Notes: generated from the letters alone by a model not told the origin. A DNA stretch of 35,707 nucleotides from CAYHYG01 sp964360835 (GCA_964360835.1 CAYHYG010000008.1:1-35707); one strand, 5' to 3'; shown: positions 14,768 through 25,094, numbered from the stretch's first letter. Numbers and translations: made by a program.

Positions 14768-16530
14768 TGTTTTAGTACCGCCAAGTAGGCTTTAGATGGG
14801 ATTTTGACACTACCAAGTTCCATCATTCGCTTTTTGCCTTTCTTTTGTTTATCCAATAGTTTACGCTTTCGGGTCACATCGCCCCCATAGAGTTTAGCTG
14901 TCACGTCCTTACGGAGAGCTGAGATTCGCTCTGAGGCGACTATCTTACCACCCACGGCCGCCTGTATTTTGATGACAAATTGCTGACTAGGTATGACCTC
15001 CTTGAGTCTGGTGACGATACGTTTGCCGACTTTGTGCGCTTGGTCACGATAAACCAATGTGGTCAAAGCCGCGGCCATATCATCATTGACCAAGATATCT
15101 AGTCTAACAATGTCTGCCGGCTCATAACCGACCACTTCGTAACTATATGAGGCATAGCCAGAGGAAATATTTTTTATGGTATCGTAGAAGTCTGTCAGGA
15201 TGGATGTCAGAGGCATAGTGTACTGAAGTAAGGCCCTTTTTTGATCCAAAAAGTTTGTATGATCTAACCTTGCTTTAAGGTCAGAACAGTAATTCATGAT
15301 TGAGCCCATGTAATCGCTAGGCGTAATTAAATGAACTTTGACCATGGGTTCTTCTATATGATCTACCGTACTACCGTCCGGCAGATTGGCAGGCGAAGTA
15401 ACCGTCAGCGTCTGCTTGGAGTGAGTATAGACTGTATAGGCAACGGAAGGCACGGTAATAACAATGGAAATATTGTACTCTCGTTTGAGACGTTCTTGGA
15501 CTATCTCTAAGTGTAATAATCCTAGAAAGCCACAGCGAAAACCAAAACCAAGTATCGGTGAATTATCGGGCTCAAATTGTAAACTAGAATCGCTTAACGT
15601 CAGTTTCATCAGAGCGTCACGTAAAGGATTGTATTCCGAGCCCTCTTCTGGGAAAATGCCAGCATAAACCATGGGCATAATTTCTTTATAGCCGGGCAAG
15701 GCCGCTGCCGGAGTCTCCTTCTGGGTGATAGTATCCCCAACTTTGGCGTGTCCAATAGTTTTGATATTGGTGATGACATAGCCAATTTCACCGGCTTGCA
15801 GTAGTGCCGCAGGTGTCATTACTGGCTTAAAAAATCCAACTTCCAAAACTTCGGCCTCTACACCACTGGCACAAAAGGTAATTTTCTGACCCTTCTCCAA
15901 GCTTCCTTGAAATAAACGAATATAGATGACAATCCCTTTGTATTCGTTGTATAAGGAATCAAAAATTAGGGCTTGCAAGTTACTCTGATCTACTTTTGGT
16001 GCCGGTACACGATCTATAACAGCGTCCAATAATGCTTCTACACCTTCGCCAGTTTTGGCTGACAAAGCTAGAATTTCACTTTCGTCGCATCCCAAGAGAT
16101 CGACTACCTCACGCTTAGTTTTTTCTATATCAGCTGCAGGCAAATCAATTTTATTGATCACAGGTATAATGGTGAGATTAGCATTCAGCGCTAGGTACAG
16201 ATTTGACAGTGTTTGCGCTTCAATCCCTTGCGTCGAGTCAACCAATAACAAAGCACCCTCTACAGCAGCCAAAGAGCGAGAGACTTCATAAGTAAAATCC
16301 ACGTGACCAGGAGTATCGATAAGGTTAAGTATCGTGCCTTTCCATTGCATACGAACGGGCTGTAATTTAATGGTGATGCCTCGTTCACGCTCCAAATCCA
16401 TCTGGTCAAGTAGCTGATCTTTCATTTCTCTCTCGGCGACCGTATTGGTCTTCTCAATCAGTCTATCAGCCAAGGTTGATTTACCGTGGTCAATATGCGC
16501 TATGATACAAAAATTTCGAATCTGACTCAT
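14764..16530 (-). CDS. lepA: Elongation factor 4 (LepA) GTPase
   Basis: LepA is a ribosome-binding translational GTPase linked to initiation and recovery of stalled ribosomes. The 588 residues have G1 AHIDHGKST at 11-19, RERGITIKLQ, G3 DTPGHVDF, G4 NKIDLP, then domains II-III and the LepA-specific C-terminal domain (GGDVTRKRKLLDKQKKGKKR near 550-569). The length is close to the usual ~600. It overlaps murJ by 4 nt (ATGA) and is the last gene of the rnpB-led operon. No strong terminator is visible after it. Confidence 0.97.
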   Translation of the reverse strand: MSQIRNFCIIAHIDHGKSTLADRLIEKTNTVAEREMKDQLLDQMDLERERGITIKLQPVRMQWKGTILNLIDTPGHVDFTYEVSRSLAAVEGALLLVDSTQGIEAQTLSNLYLALNANLTIIPVINKIDLPAADIEKTKREVVDLLGCDESEILALSAKTGEGVEALLDAVIDRVPAPKVDQSNLQALIFDSLYNEYKGIVIYIRLFQGSLEKGQKITFCASGVEAEVLEVGFFKPVMTPAALLQAGEIGYVITNIKTIGHAKVGDTITQKETPAAALPGYKEIMPMVYAGIFPEEGSEYNPLRDALMKLTLSDSSLQFEPDNSPILGFGFRCGFLGLLHLEIVQERLKREYNISIVITVPSVAYTVYTHSKQTLTVTSPANLPDGSTVDHIEEPMVKVHLITPSDYMGSIMNYCSDLKARLDHTNFLDQKRALLQYTMPLTSILTDFYDTIKNISSGYASYSYEVVGYEPADIVRLDILVNDDMAAALTTLVYRDQAHKVGKRIVTRLKEVIPSQQFVIKIQAAVGGKIVASERISALRKDVTAKLYGGDVTRKRKLLDKQKKGKKRMMELGSVKIPSKAYLAVLKH

Positions 16531-18086
16531 TTTTTTATATATCTAAATTTCATAAAATCTACTTCCGGAAATCTAGCCCAAAGCGCTATAAGTACGTAGA
16601 CAAGTACGCCACCACAACCCGCGACTAGAAGCTGGGTAAATATGCCGATAAAGGTGCGCATATCAACTAGGGGGGCCATCATATATAGCAGGCCATAAGC
16701 CGTCAATCCAGCCACGACAGAAGAGGCACATAACCGAATGATCATAGCGATAAAATATGAGTCACCAAAATCCCCTATTCTGACCCTCAGAACTACAAAT
16801 AGTAGGATTAGGTTTACTATACTAGCGATAGAGAATGAGGCTGTCAAACCCAACAGACCGAAATTTTGACTGAATAGTATCGCCAGAATTGCATTGAGAA
16901 ACACCGAAAGCAAACTTATAATGACCGGTGTTTTGGTGTCTTCATGAGCGTAAAAGGCTCTGGAAAGAAGCGGAATTAGTCCCTGAGCTACTATAGAAAG
17001 CGAGAAGATCCCCAAACTATTTGCCGTCAAAATAGTATCATTCCAATCAAAAGCTCCGGTGCCCAGCACAATACGGACAATTTGCGCTCTCATAATCAGC
17101 ATCAACACAGCAACCGGTATCAGATAAAACAGAATTCGTGATATCTGTTTGACCAAAAATCTCTTTAGACCTTTATCGTCTTTTTCAGAAATAAAGTTGA
17201 TAATGGTAGGAAAGGCGGCCACTGCCAGAGAAATACCAAAAATGCTCACGGGAAAACTTTGCAAATTATAGGCTAGAGAAAAAATACTAAGAGAGCCAAT
17301 AGGCAATAAAGATGCCAAAGTAGTCATAAATATCCATGAAAATTGAAAACCGGCCAAGCCAATCATGCGAGGTATCATCAATTTGAAGATTCTCCTCAGA
17401 TCAGACGATGCAGCAATAATAGGTCGGTATCTCCAGCCCCGCCCCCAGGCTTCAAATAGTTGCACCAAGAGATGCAAAGCCGAACCCAGCACCACACCCC
17501 AACTCAGGCCAGCTAGTCCGTAAAGTGGGTATAAAAACAAAATACCAGCGATGATACCTAGGTTATACAGTACAGAGCTCAGAGCGAAGGTAAAAAATTT
17601 ATGCCATGAATTCAGAATGCCGCTCATGACGTTGCTAAAGGTGAAAAAGATCAATGACAACAGTAAAATGCGGGTCAGATCTATCGTTGAATCTTTAGCT
17701 TCTGGTCCAAAACCTGGAACAATATACTGTACCAAGAGAGGCGCTCCGATCCAGAGAATAATAGCGCAGAAACCAATGACCAGCAGCAGTAAATTAAGTA
17801 CAGAATTAGCTAGTAGTAAGCCTTCGTCTTTATTTCTAGTCCAGGACCTATGGAATATCGGAATGAAAGCCGAGGTTAGTGCGCCTAGGACTAAAATATT
17901 GAAAATGGCATCAGGATTTTTGAAAGCCGCAAAAAAAATATCCAACTCCTGCCCAGCTCCAAAGGTGCCGGCAAAAAGCCTATCTCTAACGAGGCCTAAT
18001 AATTTACTGACAATAGAAAAAAAGGCAATGAGTGTCGCCCCACCGCCGACTGTGGAATTTAAATAGCGCCAAAGATTTTTAATCAC
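16527..18086 (-). CDS. murJ: Lipid II flippase MurJ (MviN family)
   Basis: MurJ moves lipid II across the cytoplasmic membrane. The 519-residue protein has about 14 hydrophobic segments of the MOP exporter type. Family segments are near the N-terminus: FSIVSKLLGLVRDRLFAGTF and ELDIFFAAFKNPDAIFNIL, followed by GALTSAFIPIF, with the conserved Arg residues in the first of these. Later GLIPLLSRAFYAHEDTKTP is the hallmark MviN loop. The start is GTG, overlapping the DUF4012 gene by 8 nt. It lies between surface-glycan genes and lepA rather than in the mur cluster. Confidence 0.94.
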   Translation of the reverse strand: MIKNLWRYLNSTVGGGATLIAFFSIVSKLLGLVRDRLFAGTFGAGQELDIFFAAFKNPDAIFNILVLGALTSAFIPIFHRSWTRNKDEGLLLANSVLNLLLLVIGFCAIILWIGAPLLVQYIVPGFGPEAKDSTIDLTRILLLSLIFFTFSNVMSGILNSWHKFFTFALSSVLYNLGIIAGILFLYPLYGLAGLSWGVVLGSALHLLVQLFEAWGRGWRYRPIIAASSDLRRIFKLMIPRMIGLAGFQFSWIFMTTLASLLPIGSLSIFSLAYNLQSFPVSIFGISLAVAAFPTIINFISEKDDKGLKRFLVKQISRILFYLIPVAVLMLIMRAQIVRIVLGTGAFDWNDTILTANSLGIFSLSIVAQGLIPLLSRAFYAHEDTKTPVIISLLSVFLNAILAILFSQNFGLLGLTASFSIASIVNLILLFVVLRVRIGDFGDSYFIAMIIRLCASSVVAGLTAYGLLYMMAPLVDMRTFIGIFTQLLVAGCGGVLVYVLIALWARFPEVDFMKFRYIKK

Positions 18087-20502
18087 TAGCCTTATCCTTA
18101 GTCAGTAGTAGAGTATAGTAATGGTCTCTATCCAGATATGAAGCAAATGTCACCAGGCGGTCTGCTACCGACAATGCTTCATCGTCAGTTGCTTTACTCC
18201 AGACAACCTTGAAACTGGGATCGAAGATCAATGTCGACTCAACTTTAGTTTTTTTCTTTCCGGACTGACGTTGCAGTAACAAGCTATAATTGTCGACCTC
18301 CTGATAATTGTCAGAAAATACATTAAGCCAACGCGTTCCTCCCCCATCAGTCAACTGTAAGCGGAAGGGCAGCCGGTAAGAAATATAAACGGTTGACTTG
18401 GAGTTTGGCTTGACCTGCATCCAGTTACCAAAAACTGTCTTACCCAACTCATCATACATACGAGTACCACTAGTGTCATCAATTTTGGCTATACCGCTAA
18501 TCATCTCCAAATCATTGTCTCGTGCATACGCAGCACTCGAGGTCGCAAATAAGGCGGGACCAGGTTGTTGAAAGCCGCCAGCCGCTAATAGAGTGCTTCC
18601 TTCCGGCACATAAAATCGCAGATAATCCACATTATTTAAGGCGGCGAAAACATCATTAGCAGTCGGTGTATGGATTTTCTCCATCGTTACGGTAACGTCA
18701 ATTGTGCCGTTCGCTTTGATCTCCGCTCGGTGTGTAATTATCTCCTCAATGGAGCTGTCTGTTTTACCACCGCCCAAATTGGTTGAGACAACCTGAAGAT
18801 AATCTCTGTCAGTGCTTTTTTGTGAACCATCCCAATGCAGTGATGCAATTTGTTTTTGTGTCTCATCGTTCTGAGTATAAAGCTGGATATCTCGCCGGGA
18901 CAAAGCTTGGGCAAATAATTCCACAAGTTCCAAGCGTTCGGTGTGCTCGAAAATTTTGGTCAACAGGAGTGGTAATGCATCGACAAGAATTTTCTTTGGC
19001 TCATTGGTCGTTTTGTCGTAATTAAGCTCAACTTCAGATTGTAATACATCATAGACATTCTGGCTGTTTAGGATGGTATTATATTCCGTAAGTTCAATCG
19101 GTCCGACGACGCGCAATAAATCCTGTAAAACATCAGAATTGACGGCAATAACAGCGTCGACAGTTGGACCGCCTGAGCGCACATACATTGAACTTACCTT
19201 TCTAGCTGAAGTGGGGAAATCGGACCACCAATTGGCGTCACGCATATACCAGACTGGTGACAATAACTGTAAAGCGTATGGTGGAATAATTTTTTCTCTC
19301 ATACCACCATCAAGGAAATAGCTACCTTGCCCCGGAAACTCGAGCCCACTGACTTGTCCACGATGAAAATCTACCAAGGCAAAGGAACCGATGAAGCCAC
19401 CGGTTGGCCGCATCTCCCTGTTGTTTTGGAAAAGAAATAAGACGCGTGACAATTGTTGACCTCCTAACAATTGATACATAACTTCGCTCATAGTCTTCAT
19501 TTCCGTCAATTGTTCCGTCAAAAGAGGTAATTTTTCAGTCAGTTGTGCAAAGTCTGAACGGTATTCAATCGGCACCAATTCCTGAGGAATCAGCTCAATA
19601 TTTTTTTGTGCCTGACGCAAAACTGTCACTGCGCCGTCAACTTTACCTAAAACGGAATAGAGTGAATCAGTTACGTTTTCATGAGGCTCGTCGATAATGG
19701 AACTCAACAACGTGGCCGCTTGAGTTAATTGTTGGCCAGCCTCTGTCAACTGCTCAGCCGCCTGCACTGGCGGTAGTATTCTCATGATGACACCCACTTT
19801 ATCGCTGAAACCTTGTAACTCATCGCGAATGGCTGTGAATGAAGTTTCCGCCAACAAAAATTCTTCACCAGCCTGTCGGTAATCAGCTGCTTCTACTGAG
19901 GTCAGACCTGAGACTATACGTTCAAATGCTTGAGCTCCATTCGTATTGATGCTTTGCACTACAGAATAAGCCATATGCCCCCAGGTAGCAGCTTTAATAG
20001 GTAATATAAGTACCAGAAGCAGAGAGGCAAATATAGTTACGGTAGCAAAAATATTTTGCTTGATATCAACCTCGGTCTCTACAGATCGCTCAGCTAATGG
20101 TTCGACTGGTTCAATATATTTCGACTCCCCGGCTCTCAAGGATTCGTAGATTTTTGACATGGATAAAGATCCACCTTTTTTTTCTATCTTTGAAATTCTA
20201 ACTTTCTCTTTAGCAGCAAAAAAATCCAGCCAAGAACTTCTGCTTGGTTGGTCAAATTTTTGTTTAGCTTTCCGACGCAAATCAGCTATATGAGGTGAAT
20301 ATACTGATTGCCCGGATTTTACTACGGACTTGGCTGCAGGTTTTTTGGCTGTCAGATTGACATACGAGCTACTGTCCTGTGCTATTAAACGATCCAAAAT
20401 ACGTTTTGCTTGCACACGAGGCACCTTTGGCCTCAGTAACTTTGAATGCTGACCTACCAAATATTCATCTAATAGATCTGAGATTTCAATATCTTTTTGC
20501 AT
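18079..20502 (-). CDS. DUF4012 membrane protein of the surface-glycan operon
   Basis: The protein has about 807 residues. An N-terminal cytoplasmic, lysine-rich region (about 1-148) is followed by one membrane helix (about 150-171, FATVTIFASLLLVLILPI). A large outer part follows, with helical stretches (about 180-345) and then the DUF4012 signature FLFQNNREMRPTGGFIGSF with FPGQGSYFLDGG downstream. I start at the ATG at 20502; a TTG at 20520 would add six residues. DUF4012 proteins are widespread in CPR and some Gram-positives, usually beside glycosyltransferases, but their function is not established. Here it follows two GT4 genes by a short gap and overlaps murJ by 8 nt, supporting a role in exported or wall-linked glycan. 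Role is inferred from context. Confidence 0.85.
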   Translation of the reverse strand: MQKDIEISDLLDEYLVGQHSKLLRPKVPRVQAKRILDRLIAQDSSSYVNLTAKKPAAKSVVKSGQSVYSPHIADLRRKAKQKFDQPSRSSWLDFFAAKEKVRISKIEKKGGSLSMSKIYESLRAGESKYIEPVEPLAERSVETEVDIKQNIFATVTIFASLLLVLILPIKAATWGHMAYSVVQSINTNGAQAFERIVSGLTSVEAADYRQAGEEFLLAETSFTAIRDELQGFSDKVGVIMRILPPVQAAEQLTEAGQQLTQAATLLSSIIDEPHENVTDSLYSVLGKVDGAVTVLRQAQKNIELIPQELVPIEYRSDFAQLTEKLPLLTEQLTEMKTMSEVMYQLLGGQQLSRVLFLFQNNREMRPTGGFIGSFALVDFHRGQVSGLEFPGQGSYFLDGGMREKIIPPYALQLLSPVWYMRDANWWSDFPTSARKVSSMYVRSGGPTVDAVIAVNSDVLQDLLRVVGPIELTEYNTILNSQNVYDVLQSEVELNYDKTTNEPKKILVDALPLLLTKIFEHTERLELVELFAQALSRRDIQLYTQNDETQKQIASLHWDGSQKSTDRDYLQVVSTNLGGGKTDSSIEEIITHRAEIKANGTIDVTVTMEKIHTPTANDVFAALNNVDYLRFYVPEGSTLLAAGGFQQPGPALFATSSAAYARDNDLEMISGIAKIDDTSGTRMYDELGKTVFGNWMQVKPNSKSTVYISYRLPFRLQLTDGGGTRWLNVFSDNYQEVDNYSLLLQRQSGKKKTKVESTLIFDPSFKVVWSKATDDEALSVADRLVTFASYLDRDHYYTLLLTKDKASD

Positions 20503-20525
20503 AGGTTTGAACAGATGCAATTATA

Positions 20526-21593
20526 CTATCTTTTGACTGATTCGTAAATCTCTAAATATGAATTAATTAATGTCTGCCAATGCTGGCTTTGGCATAGCTC
20601 TCTGATTTTTTCACCCGATGGCTGAGTTTTCCACTCTGTACCGGCCAATAACTCCCCCAACCTTTCCCAGTCCCCTGTAGGGTAATAAGTCACCAAGGAG
20701 CCGGCCAACTCCCGTAAAGCAGGTATGTCGCTGCATATGACAAGTAAGTTTTGAGCTAAAGCTTCCAAAACTGGTAAGCCATATCCCTCATAGCGACTAG
20801 CATATATCAGTACTTTGGCCTGCCGGTATTCTTCATCAAGTGCGGAGTCAGATAAACTATGTTTCCAGGTGATTGTGTCGTCGGTATACCGCTTCTTGAT
20901 ATTTCGGCTGTAGGCATCGTCAGGAGTAACCATGTGCAAATTCGTGAGCCCACCGAACGTACGATACTGCCTATACGCTCGCATCAATGTCTCGGTGTCT
21001 TTATGAGGATAACAGTTACCAACGTAGAGAAAGAAGTTGTCAAAATGTAAATTGTTGTCTCGCATTTTGATTTCACCGGCAAATCCTGGCGGGATGACTG
21101 TGGCTTTGGCAGCATACTTCGGATAGAAACGTTGCAATTCATTTCGACTAAATTCGGAAACCGTAATCAGGCGTTCTGCCTTTCGAATCGCATTTGCAAT
21201 CACCAGCTCGTAAGCAATTTTCTTAAACGCATAGAAATTTTTTTCAATTACGCTTCTATATGAGGGGTACTGCTTGAGAATGAAATCATGAATAGTGACA
21301 ACATATGGCTGGGGCGAAAAAAGCGGAACATTGAAATGCAAATAATGCATTAACATCACTCGGTCATTTTTGATTAAACGAGGTAATATAACTTGTTCTT
21401 GCCATGAATACCATGGAATGGAGATTTGTCTCCAGCTGACATGGGGCAAATTAGGCAGAGTCTTCTGGCCATCAACATAGCAAATATATTCATGCTCGCT
21501 TGTAGTCTGAGACAGGTATTGGATCAGATTTCTACTGTAGCGACCAAAGGCATTCTTTTGATGATAAAACCTGGCATCAATGCCTATTTTCAT
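20526..21593 (-). CDS. GT4-family glycosyltransferase
   Basis: A 355-residue GT-B glycosyltransferase. The acceptor-side domain starts MKIGIDARFYHQKNAFGRYS, typical of retaining GT4 (mannosyl/rhamnosyl-type) enzymes that build cell-surface glycans. The donor domain shows FFLYVGNCYPHKDTETLMRA (190-209 region), a Lys in the nucleotide-sugar loop, and the EX7E motif in ASRYEGYGLPVLEALAQN, giving the usual Glu pair. Donor and acceptor cannot be told from sequence. It overlaps the upstream GT4 gene by 4 nt; DUF4012 follows downstream. Confidence 0.9.
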   Translation of the reverse strand: MKIGIDARFYHQKNAFGRYSRNLIQYLSQTTSEHEYICYVDGQKTLPNLPHVSWRQISIPWYSWQEQVILPRLIKNDRVMLMHYLHFNVPLFSPQPYVVTIHDFILKQYPSYRSVIEKNFYAFKKIAYELVIANAIRKAERLITVSEFSRNELQRFYPKYAAKATVIPPGFAGEIKMRDNNLHFDNFFLYVGNCYPHKDTETLMRAYRQYRTFGGLTNLHMVTPDDAYSRNIKKRYTDDTITWKHSLSDSALDEEYRQAKVLIYASRYEGYGLPVLEALAQNLLVICSDIPALRELAGSLVTYYPTGDWERLGELLAGTEWKTQPSGEKIRELCQSQHWQTLINSYLEIYESVKR

Positions 21594-22630
21594 AGTCCTA
21601 AGATTTGCACTATTTCTTTAGACACCTTAGGCCAGATAGGCCAATCTACTTGCACTGGCACGGACGATTGTTTGTGTATCAGCTGTCTTACTACCGCAGT
21701 CAGCTCGCCATAATTCCAGGGATTACAATAGTAGGCTCTCAGTCTCATGATTTCTGGCATGGAAGTGGTAAAGCTAGTAATGATAGGTATGTTATAGTGG
21801 GCTGCCTCGGTCAAAGGAAAGCCGAAACCTTCGTAAAATGACGGCCAAATGAATAGTGCCGCTCGTTGATACAATTCATGACGCTTTTCATCCGTTATAT
21901 AGTCCAATATTTGCAGTCGGGGCAGATTGGCTGAGATCGCACCCCAACCTCGTTTACCAGCAATAATTAGCTGATATCCGTCAAGGTCTTGGTGAAGCTC
22001 TGACCACATAGCTACAACCGATGCTACGTTTTTCCGACTTTCATTGGTACCGATGAATACTATGGTATCCTTTGGATTTGTAATTGCAGTTCCACCCTCT
22101 GAAGTTACTTCGACTCCTGGATACAGTACCCTACATTTACCAACCTCAATCAAAGGATAGTATTTGACCAGCTCGCTTAAGGTACTGCCTGAAACGCAAA
22201 TAATCCGTTTAGCTTTACGGAGTAAGTCATAAATATATTTCTGGTTGTGCCAAAAACGTCCCTTGAGCGAGAAAAATTTTCGATTGTGCATCCACGATAA
22301 ATCATGAATTACTACATTTACATTAAACGCCTCGCCTATGGGAAAAAAATCAATGTTGGGCAATAAAATGACATCATCAGACAGAAAAAATCTTCTCAGT
22401 AGCGGAATATTACAGAGTGCCATCAAGATAGTGAATTTACTGGAATAGGGATTTCTAATTATCTGCAAATCAGGTGGTAGATTGTCAACGGACTGCCTAC
22501 GGCCAATAAATAGATACATCTTCTGCCTATTCTCTGATGACAGTGATTGCAATAAATTGCTGGTATAGCGACCAACGCCAGTCAAAGGCCGGTCATCCAA
22601 ACTTCTAGCGTCGACGATCAGGCGACTCAT
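21590..22630 (-). CDS. GT4-family glycosyltransferase
   Basis: A second GT4 enzyme, 346 residues. N-terminus MSRLIVDARSLDDRPLTGVG with the GVGRYT acceptor loop; donor domain with VFIGTNESRKNVASVV and the EX7E region PSFYEGFGFPLTEAAHYNIP. Similar layout to the downstream GT4 but clearly diverged, so probably a different linkage. It overlaps the end of the broken GT4 gene upstream by 26 nt and the next GT4 by 4 nt, consistent with a continuous operon. Confidence 0.9.
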   Translation of the reverse strand: MSRLIVDARSLDDRPLTGVGRYTSNLLQSLSSENRQKMYLFIGRRQSVDNLPPDLQIIRNPYSSKFTILMALCNIPLLRRFFLSDDVILLPNIDFFPIGEAFNVNVVIHDLSWMHNRKFFSLKGRFWHNQKYIYDLLRKAKRIICVSGSTLSELVKYYPLIEVGKCRVLYPGVEVTSEGGTAITNPKDTIVFIGTNESRKNVASVVAMWSELHQDLDGYQLIIAGKRGWGAISANLPRLQILDYITDEKRHELYQRAALFIWPSFYEGFGFPLTEAAHYNIPIITSFTTSMPEIMRLRAYYCNPWNYGELTAVVRQLIHKQSSVPVQVDWPIWPKVSKEIVQILGL

Positions 22631-23705
22631 AGGTATTTTTTATAATAGTTGAAATTGATTGCCTAAAATATTTGCTATCAAATCTTTGGGCTTGCTGACG
22701 AATTAGCTGTGGTTCAAAATCAGAGGTCTTAAAGTGTAAGACTGCGTCCGCTAACGCTTCCCAGGTCTGCTGTCGAAATAATACACCACTGATACCAGGC
22801 GTGACTGTTTCCAGAGCTCCGCCAGCACCATAGGCAATAATTGGTCGACCGCAAGCCATGGCTTCGACGACGGTAATGCCAAAATCCTCCTCCTGAGGAT
22901 GTATCAGTGCCTGACATTCGGCTAGGTAGATATCTCTAACTTCGTCACTAACCTCACCCAAAAAAGTTATATTTGGCTTAGCTAATTGACGTAAAAAGGT
23001 GTACTCTTCTCCGCTGCCAATGATAACCAGCGGCAGGCGTAAGGCGTTAAAGGCTTTGATAGCCAGATCAACTTTCTTATATGGACGTAAACGAGAGACA
23101 ATCAAAAAATAATTCTTTGGTTGAGGTGAAACCTTGAATTATTCAACAGGGACTGGCTTGTATACATCCTGAGTATCACGATTGTAATATTTTTTGATAT
23201 TTCTGGCCACGTGTTGAGAATTGGCAATCATGACATCGGGGCGTTGGGCAGCAATCTGATCCCAACTACGCAACTCCTTGAGACGTTCACGAATATACCA
23301 ACGCATGAGCCGTGGCAGATGTAATGTATTAACGTACTCGTCAGAATCAGCCCAGAGATACCTGGTGGGTGTATGACAGTAGCAAAGATGAATTGTCGAA
23401 GATGGGACGATAATCCCTTTGACAAAAGCAGATGACGACGAAAGCACTACATCATAATTGGTAAAAGAAAAACGTTCCCAGGCAGAAGGCATAAAGGGTA
23501 GTAGCCAACGAAAATATTTCTGCACGCCTGGTAATAGTTGCAAGTACGATGATCGCAAAATTGCCCGTTCGAAACTAGTATTTTTTAGGTTACTAAATAT
23601 CAACGTATGAATCGGCGACTGCGGAAATAGCGCATGCATCTCTGTTAGGACTTTTTCGGCGCCCCCGAATTGATACAGATGATCGTGTGCTAGAGCAACT
23701 TTCAT
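22605..23705 (-). pseudogene. GT4-family glycosyltransferase interrupted by one in-frame TAA
   Basis: Two parts lie in the same frame. The first (23705-23139, 188 codons) is the acceptor domain: MKVALAHDHLYQFGGAEKVL, CYCHTPTRYLWAD, MIANSQHVARNIKKYY. The second (to 22605) is the donor domain: YFLIVSRLRPYKKVDLAIKA, ALIHPQEEDFGITVVEAMAC. The only break is TAA at 23139-23141; reading through it gives VPVE-stop-FKVSPQPKNYF, exactly where intact relatives have their interdomain linker. Total length, 366 codons, is normal for this WbaZ-like GT4 group. Causes could be a nonsense mutation, a base error, or two separately translated halves (a TTG at 23103-23105 could restart). TAA is not known to be reassigned in CPR. 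It is the second gene after rnpB. Confidence 0.85.
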
Positions 23706-23707
23706 TG

Positions 23708-25093
23708 CTAAGCTGCATCATCAAACTTTAAAACTACCGCCGGTGTCCGTAGCATAATTTTCAAATCCTTCATAATTGACCAATTTTCGATATAAAGGAG
23801 ATCAATCTGCGCCTCCTCCTCAAATTTAAGTTTAGATCTTCCTGATATTTGTGCCGCACCGGTGATACCCGGCTTAATAGTCAAAAGTTTACGATATGGT
23901 CGTACATATTGGGAAACCTCCGCAGGCTCATGTGGACGCGGCCCTACCAAACTCATATTACCGATACAGACATTCCAAAACTGCGGTAACTCATCCAGAC
24001 TGGTCCGACGGAGCCAACGTCCCACCCGGGTAATGCGCGGGTCATTTTCCATTTTAAATAAAGGACCATCAGCGCGCTCATTGAACGGCATAATCTGTGG
24101 CTTGAGTTCCCAGGCCCTATCTACCATTGACCGAAATTTATACAGATAAAATAAGTTTCCTCCTTGGCCGACACGTTGCAATCTGACTAACACCGGACCC
24201 CGACTATCAAGAACTATCAGCCCTGCAATCAGTAAGTACAAAGGAGAAAAAATTATAATGAATATAATACTGCTAATCATATCAAGAGAACGTTTGACAA
24301 TACGACCCCAACCTTCAAGCGGTGTTTTTTTGATCTCAATGATGGGATAGCCGGCAACGTCCAGCAAGTTAACGTTTATAAACTGGCTTTGCTGATAGCT
24401 AGCTAGATACTTAAGAGTCACTTGGAAATCATTACAAAAATTCATGGCATTCTCAATATCTGTCTGGTCCGAAGTAGTAACAATGAGTTCATTGAGAGCC
24501 TTCTGCCCGTGAAATTCTTCCAATCTTTGCAAGTCAGTTAAGTTTAAGCTGTCCAAACGCAGTACGACTTTTCGTCCTAACTGCTTGTGTTTATCATAGT
24601 ATTTTTGAATTTCAGTGGACACAGGACTAGCCCCAATGACACCAACCGAGTAACCGAGATCAGATGAGGCCAAAATTTTACCTTTAATCCAGTAGACACA
24701 TAATCTGGCCAGGTAGGTAAATAGAATAGCCAAAACCCAACCAATAAGGATTATGAAACGTGAGGAGAAAACTTCCCGACGAAAAAAGACCGTAATGACA
24801 ACTATCAGAAGCATAGTTGAAACTCCAAAAAAAACCTTGCGAAATTCAGCGATTCTTTGTATGCGCGTGTTGATACTATAGAGACCGGACCAAGCAAAAA
24901 CCAAAACACCCAAAAGAGCCACCAGACTAAGGAGTTTAAAAAACGATTCAAAGGAGACATCAAAAAAAACAGGTCGAACCTGCGTAACTATACCTTGATA
25001 TCTTAGACCATAGCTAACAATTCCAGCAAACATTATCATCAAATAGTCGACTGGAATCAATATGATACTGATGGCTAAATCGAGTGTTTTCAT
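23708..25093 (-). CDS. Polyprenyl-phosphate sugar-1-phosphate transferase (WcaJ/PglC type), initiating glycan synthesis
   Basis: The 461-residue enzyme transfers a sugar-1-phosphate from a nucleotide sugar to undecaprenyl phosphate, the first step of surface polysaccharide assembly. Four N-terminal membrane helices come first, then a Rossmann-like CoA-binding-type domain (SVGVIGASPVSTEI), then a re-entrant helix (RSLDMISSIIFIIIFSPLYL) and the catalytic domain: YKFRSM, NDPRITRVGRWLRRTSLDEL, PQFWNV, MSLVGPRPHEP, KPGITGAAQISGRS. Reading further upstream to 25198 would run through RNase P RNA, so I use the ATG at 25093, which starts MKTLDLAIS. That ATG begins 1 nt after the RNase P RNA 3' end. 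A GAGG lies only 2 nt before it, within the RNA's P1 helix. Confidence 0.92.
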   Translation of the reverse strand: MKTLDLAISIILIPVDYLMIMFAGIVSYGLRYQGIVTQVRPVFFDVSFESFFKLLSLVALLGVLVFAWSGLYSINTRIQRIAEFRKVFFGVSTMLLIVVITVFFRREVFSSRFIILIGWVLAILFTYLARLCVYWIKGKILASSDLGYSVGVIGASPVSTEIQKYYDKHKQLGRKVVLRLDSLNLTDLQRLEEFHGQKALNELIVTTSDQTDIENAMNFCNDFQVTLKYLASYQQSQFINVNLLDVAGYPIIEIKKTPLEGWGRIVKRSLDMISSIIFIIIFSPLYLLIAGLIVLDSRGPVLVRLQRVGQGGNLFYLYKFRSMVDRAWELKPQIMPFNERADGPLFKMENDPRITRVGRWLRRTSLDELPQFWNVCIGNMSLVGPRPHEPAEVSQYVRPYRKLLTIKPGITGAAQISGRSKLKFEEEAQIDLLYIENWSIMKDLKIMLRTPAVVLKFDDAA

Positions 25094-25094
25094 T

